Positions 59,976 through 64,000 of a stretch of DNA of 64,000 nucleotides are shown here, one piece after another. Position numbers and translations under genes: made by a program. The stretch lies in contig NC_041688.1 of the NCBI RefSeq assembly GCF_900005765.1, forward strand, positions 653,341 through 717,340, read 5' to 3'. Source of the stretch: Plasmodium relictum (lineage: Eukaryota; Apicomplexa; Aconoidasida; Haemosporida; Plasmodiidae). Numbering within the stretch: the stretch's first letter is position 1; every line of letters begins with the position of its first letter. The notes below the pieces were generated by a model. The model was not told where the DNA came from, did not search any database, and was given only the letters and a program-made list of their open reading frames with translations.

Positions 59976-60077
59976 ATGAATAATAAAATCTATGATCCAA
60001 ACAAATTTTTCAAAGGAATAAAAAATAAAATAGTTGTAGGTAGCCAAAATAAAAATTATAATAATTTAGAGAAATAA
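59976..60077 (+). CDS. possible 33-residue small ORF
   Basis: A short ATG-initiated frame reading MNNKIYDPNKFFKGIKNKI and ending NYNNLEK. Its composition (Asp, Pro, Gly, Val, Gln, Ser) is more protein-like than the surrounding chance frames, which are Ile/Tyr/Lys only. It may be a real small protein, or an exon of a gene whose other exons I could not place; an open segment with similar character lies at about 59737-59870. No family recognised. Confidence 0.2.
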   Translation: MNNKIYDPNKFFKGIKNKIVVGSQNKNYNNLEK

Positions 60078-60635
60078 ATTATTTATATTAATATTTAAAA
60101 AAAAAAAAAAGTTAATTATTATGCAGATTTAGGCTGTTAATATTTATAAAAGTTAAAATATATATGTATTTATGTTACTATAAATTTATCTATGAAAAAA
60201 AATTTCTAAAAATAAAAATTAAAGAAAAAATTAGGCAAGTAATTTTCATATGATTATATTATCACAGATAAAAAGTTTTTAATTTATATTGAATTAAAAA
60301 ATAATTTTTAAAGTATTAAAAATATTGTATGATCTGTCCATATAAATTTTTTTATTTTTGCATAAATTCATTATAAATTTTAAAAGGAATATTTTAAAAT
60401 ATAATTAAAAAAATAGACTTTTATTTTCCCATTTCCAAAAAATTTCTTTCATAAATTAAGAAGAAGAAAACATTCTAAATAACTTCATGGGAAAAAAAAT
60501 AAAAAGTAAAATGAACTATTAGTCAACAATTACAACATTAATTTTTGTCTTCTATATTAGTGAAAATTTAAAAAAAATACTTTTTGAATCAATTATAAAT
60601 GATGTTATATATTTAAAAATAAATCTTTTTTATTT

Positions 60636-60746
60636 TTATATTTTATTATTACACACACCATTAATATTCCTTTTCAAAAGTATCACATTTCCTTTAAATA
60701 TATGTACTCTCAAATGAGAATATGCTTTGATTTTATATAACTCCAT
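60636..60746 (-). CDS. possible 36-residue small ORF
   Basis: Reads MELYKIKAYSHLRVHIFKGN and ends NGVCNNKI. The local sequence is less AT-biased than its flanks and lies just after a long pyrimidine run on the minus strand, so it could also be a terminal exon or part of a non-coding RNA. No homology recognised. Confidence 0.18.
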   Translation of the reverse strand: MELYKIKAYSHLRVHIFKGNVILLKRNINGVCNNKI

Positions 60747-61743
60747 AGTTATGTCAAAAAAAAAAAAAAAAAAAGTATGCATCATGAGGAAATTATAAAA
60801 TAAATATACGTAATTAATTTTGCATAAAATATCTCTGATCAAAATATAATTTTTAAATATTTTTTCTTAAAAAAGGAAAGAAACATAATAATTGATACAT
60901 ATATTAAATGATGAAAATTTTTTTCTAGTATTTATTTTTAAGAATGGGAAAATATAATAAAATATACAATAATAAAAAAAATTAAAAATAATTTTTTTAA
61001 ATTAAATAATGGCAGCACATTTTGCATTTTTTTTTTTTTTTTTCTAACATCTCAAAAATTAATTTAAACTAATGATTCATATTTTGAAAAATTACATTAA
61101 ATAAAAAATGAAAAAAATATATAAATATATTTTAAATATCTTTAAATATAAATATTTTTATATTTTTAGTTTTTTATCTTTTTGGTAAAGCTAAAAATAA
61201 AATGATTAATTTAAGAAATAAAAATATATTAAATATTATTATTTTATTGAAGATAAATCATGTATGAGCTTTTACTGTAAAATTTCACTTGAAATTATAG
61301 AAAACTACATAAAAACAAATATGCTTAAGGTTAACCTATGAATACAAAATATATAACATAAAATATATTAATAAATAACTATGAGCTATATTTTCATCTT
61401 AAAAAAAAAAAAGGAAAGAACTTATAAAATAGTACAAACATTAATATATCATATATTTTGTATAGCAAGTAAATAATATTAAACTAAAAATTAAAAATTT
61501 TTTTTAAATGAAAAGCTTTAACTAAAAACAGGTAGCAAATAAAATAACATAATAAAAAAAGAAAAAAAAAAAAAAATAGTCAAAAAAGAAAGCATAATAG
61601 TGATAATAATGTAGTATATATATTGTAAAAAAGGAAACAATAAATAACAAATAACAATTAAAATATTTTCATAAAGTATTAAGGAACAAATAAAAAAGGT
61701 AAAAAGAAAAAATAGTGAAAATAATTCTAAAAGAAACATTATA

Positions 61744-62526
61744 ATGGATGAATATAAATGCATCAGCTGTTTTGAAAACATATATATTAATAGTGAAAAA
61801 AAACTATTTATTTTTGATATATGTAAGCATAAAATATGTGCAGAATGCTTAGAAAATCATTTAAATAAGCATAATAAGCAACATTGTCCACTTTGCAAAG
61901 TGTCTATTACTAAAAAAAATGTTATTCCTTTTGATATAGAAGAACGAATATATGCAAATCAAAAAAATATAAGATCAAAATTAATTGAAATTTTCAATAA
62001 AGGAAGACATAATTTTGAAAATACTCCCTTATACAATAATTATTTAGAAAAAATAGAAGATATTGTTTACACGTTGACAAATGAATGTGACGAGAAAAAA
62101 AGGAAAATGATTGAAGCATACATTAAAAAATATGAAAAAGAAAACACCAAATTAATAGAAGAAAATAACGCTCTTATGTACGAAAATGAAAAAAAAAAAA
62201 TTCATGAAATAGTCAAGGAAGAAGGTAATTTATATGAGATAATTAAGCACAGACCTATTATTAATAAATCAAATAATGAAACATATGTTCATTCATTAAT
62301 TAAAGAAAACCCCAAATTATTTGATGAAATAAAAGTAACTAATATATCTGAATCTCAACCAAAACCTTTAAATCCTGCTTTTAAAAGTGACACAGATATA
62401 CCTATACGGAAATTTTTCAGTGAAGAAGAATTAAAAAAATCTGATTACGCAGGTGGATACGATACCTCCATTGTTTTTAAAAGATGTGATACTGAATTTA
62501 ATTCTACTATTTATTTTAACATATAA
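61744..62526 (+). CDS. MAT1: MAT1, CDK-activating kinase assembly factor
   Basis: Single-exon 260-residue MAT1. The N-terminal C3HC4 RING finger is complete: C6, C9, C27, H29, C32, C35, C48, C51 (in CISC, DICKHKIC, HCPLC). It is followed by the MAT1-type linker ITKKNVIPFDIEERIY and a long acidic/basic coiled coil (about residues 85-170). MAT1 assembles the CDK7/cyclin H-type kinase (CAK) that activates cell-cycle CDKs and, within TFIIH, phosphorylates the RNA polymerase II tail. In P. falciparum, PfMAT1 is known to stimulate Pfmrk. The C-terminus (VFKRCDTEFNSTIYF) is Plasmodium-type. A shorter low-complexity content than its neighbours suggests constraint. Confidence 0.92.
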   Translation: MDEYKCISCFENIYINSEKKLFIFDICKHKICAECLENHLNKHNKQHCPLCKVSITKKNVIPFDIEERIYANQKNIRSKLIEIFNKGRHNFENTPLYNNYLEKIEDIVYTLTNECDEKKRKMIEAYIKKYEKENTKLIEENNALMYENEKKKIHEIVKEEGNLYEIIKHRPIINKSNNETYVHSLIKENPKLFDEIKVTNISESQPKPLNPAFKSDTDIPIRKFFSEEELKKSDYAGGYDTSIVFKRCDTEFNSTIYFNI

Positions 62527-63868
62527 ACATGTATATATATCATATTATTTATATATTACATTGATGAGAAGTAGCGTTTATTCTTTTTTTTTAGTTAAAA
62601 AGATACAATTTCTTATTAATTAAAATTTTTTTGCAAAATTGTATTTTGTTAATTAGCTTATAAAGGATATATATATTTATATTTTAATTGAAATATTTTA
62701 AATTATTGCATTTAAATAAAAATAATTCCTCAAGAAATTCTTTTATTTTTTTAAATAATTCCCTTTTAAAAATTTCATCTTCATATGCATTATTATTACA
62801 TTTGTTTTTTAATTTTATATCACCGTAATTAATTTATTCCTTTTCTTTTTCTTTTTTTTTTTTTTTGTTCTAATAAAAAAATATAGAGCATATTTTTTAC
62901 TATATTCTTTAAATTTATAAAATTAGAAAAATATAGGATATATTGTATAAAATTTTTTATTTCTTTTTAAAATTTACTAAGATCAAATATAAACTTTAAA
63001 ATAAATAAAATCTTTATTCTGTTTATAAAAAAGCATGTTGCCGATAGTTATTGTAATTGTTTTTATTCGTAAACGTTCCATTTTTAAAATAAGTTGTATA
63101 TATATGTGAAATGTGTACTATTTTTATTTTCTATATATAAACGTATAAACATTTTAAGACCTTATATTTTCTTTAAAAAAAATTATTACTACGTGATTTG
63201 TATATAAAAGAAATAAAATAATAATCCATGGAATAATTAAAAATTTTTTTTTTTATTTTATTTATTTTTTTAGTTTTGCAATTTAATTCTTTAATGTTGT
63301 TTTTATCAATTAATGTAACTTAAATATTCATTACATTTCATATTATGAATTAAAAATAAAAGATATATATATGTTTATAATTTAATTAGCTTTAATACAT
63401 AAATAATAAAAAAAAAAACAAAAGAAAAAAAAAAAAAACACCGGTTAATCATGCATTCTGAATTATGCTATAAATATGTATTTTTAATGAGAACAACGAA
63501 TTTGAATCTTTAACAAAATATTTCATTATAAATACTAGATATAAATTAAAAAAAAATTTGTAATATTTTAAATTTGTATAAATTTTATTTTCATTAAATA
63601 CTTTTATTAATTTTAAAATATGTCATTTTTAATTTTTGTTATACATATGTTTCACTTTAAAATTTACAATTAAAATTTTCCACTGAGGGAAAGTTACTCT
63701 TCTATTTTTTTTTTTTATTATAAAAATTTACCTTTTAAAGGTAAAAATAAAGTTTAGAGATTCAAAAAACAAAAAAAAAAAAAAAGAAGCATTAAATAAA
63801 ATAAAAACAAAAATTACAGAAATATTAAAACTAAGGAATAAATTGAGAGGGAATTAGTATCTTATAAA
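62527..63868. other. intergenic between MAT1 and the right-edge gene
   Basis: About 1.3 kb of AT-rich sequence with poly-T runs (62851-62866) and A-rich stretches (63410-63438). No gene or RNA recognised. Confidence 0.6.
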
Positions 63869-64000
63869 ATGGAAAAAAAAATAGACGAATTTTATGACAT
63901 AATATATAATGAAATATTGAATTATTTCACATTGCCAAATGAAAAAAATAAATATTTAAGTTACAAAAGGATAAAATTATTTATAAGTGATTTAATTGAT
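63869..64000 (+). CDS. partial gene leaving the window, unknown product
   Basis: An ATG followed by 44 open codons to the window edge, beginning MEKKIDEFYDIIYNEILNYF and continuing TLPNEKNKYLSYKRIKLFIS. The start sits after an A-rich leader as in neighbouring genes, and composition is protein-like. Only the N-terminus is visible, so no family can be assigned. Confidence 0.55.
   Translation, partial: MEKKIDEFYDIIYNEILNYFTLPNEKNKYLSYKRIKLFISDLID

Larger units (their letters stand above)
59545..61743. other. long divergent intergenic region before MAT1
   Basis: About 2.2 kb of AT-rich sequence, the longest unassigned stretch at this end of the window. Two short protein-like frames are noted separately (59976-60077 on plus, 60636-60746 on minus). 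Otherwise it holds poly-A, poly-T and TA runs (59874-59890, 60757-60775, 61027-61043). Confidence 0.5.

Noticed and set aside
60640-60790. Possible C/D snoRNA near the minus-strand small ORF
   Set aside because: A weak C-box-like string is present, but no matching D box or terminal stem could be seen.
1-64000. Transposons, retroelements, CRISPR arrays, rRNA and tRNA genes
   Set aside because: Looked for on both strands by eye; none had supporting motifs, terminal repeats or cloverleaf features.

Overview
This window comes from the nuclear genome of a haemosporidian parasite, most likely an avian-type Plasmodium. The base composition is extreme: long poly(dA:dT) tracts, AT microsatellites and very few G or C outside genes. 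The proteins are rich in Asn, Lys, Ile and Tyr with Asn-rich insertions, and genes are split by short AT-rich introns with GTAWRN donors and pyrimidine-rich acceptors. The gene content (UvrD helicase, Rab1A, PSOP12-type 6-Cys protein, photolyase, PNP, OPRT, Rab1B, MAT1) matches a known block of P. falciparum chromosome 5 as I recall it, but the proteins are clearly diverged. I see no transposon, CRISPR array, rRNA or confident tRNA. Species assignment is an inference from composition.

Layout, left to right. UvrD helicase (+), tubulin-tyrosine-ligase-like enzyme (+, 5 exons), small predicted membrane protein (-), Rab1A (+). Then two tandem paralogues on the minus strand: a PSOP12-type protein with an Asp-box propeller-like half followed by a 6-Cys domain (10939-13233), and a shorter protein carrying only the propeller-like half (15755-16913). 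Next come a class II CPD photolyase (+), the mitochondrial import factor PAM16 (-), a divergently transcribed EngB/YihA GTPase (+, 6 exons), PNP (+), and a very large CPSF160-like polyadenylation factor (-). After these are a conserved 3-exon protein (+), a secreted protein with an alveolate surface-type domain (-), an AKAP7-like 2H phosphoesterase (-), a 1,279-residue protein (+), OPRT (+) and Rab1B (-, 6 exons). The right end holds a 13-exon protein with four CBS motifs that resembles an AMPK-gamma/SNF4 subunit (+), a helical protein (+), an AP-5 mu subunit (-, 9 exons), a basic unknown protein (-), the CDK-activating-kinase factor MAT1 (+) and the start of one more gene that leaves the window.

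Several genes fall into organelle or trafficking themes: Rab1A/Rab1B (ER-Golgi), AP-5 mu (late endosomal coat), PAM16 (mitochondrial import) and EngB (organellar ribosome assembly). PNP and OPRT are purine salvage and pyrimidine synthesis enzymes. Exon models were built by hand from frame continuity, splice signals and family alignment from memory; each multi-exon total is a whole number of codons. The most interesting items are the split CBS/AMPK-gamma-like gene, the propeller-only PSOP12 paralogue and the tail-to-tail overlap of two stop codons near 55030.
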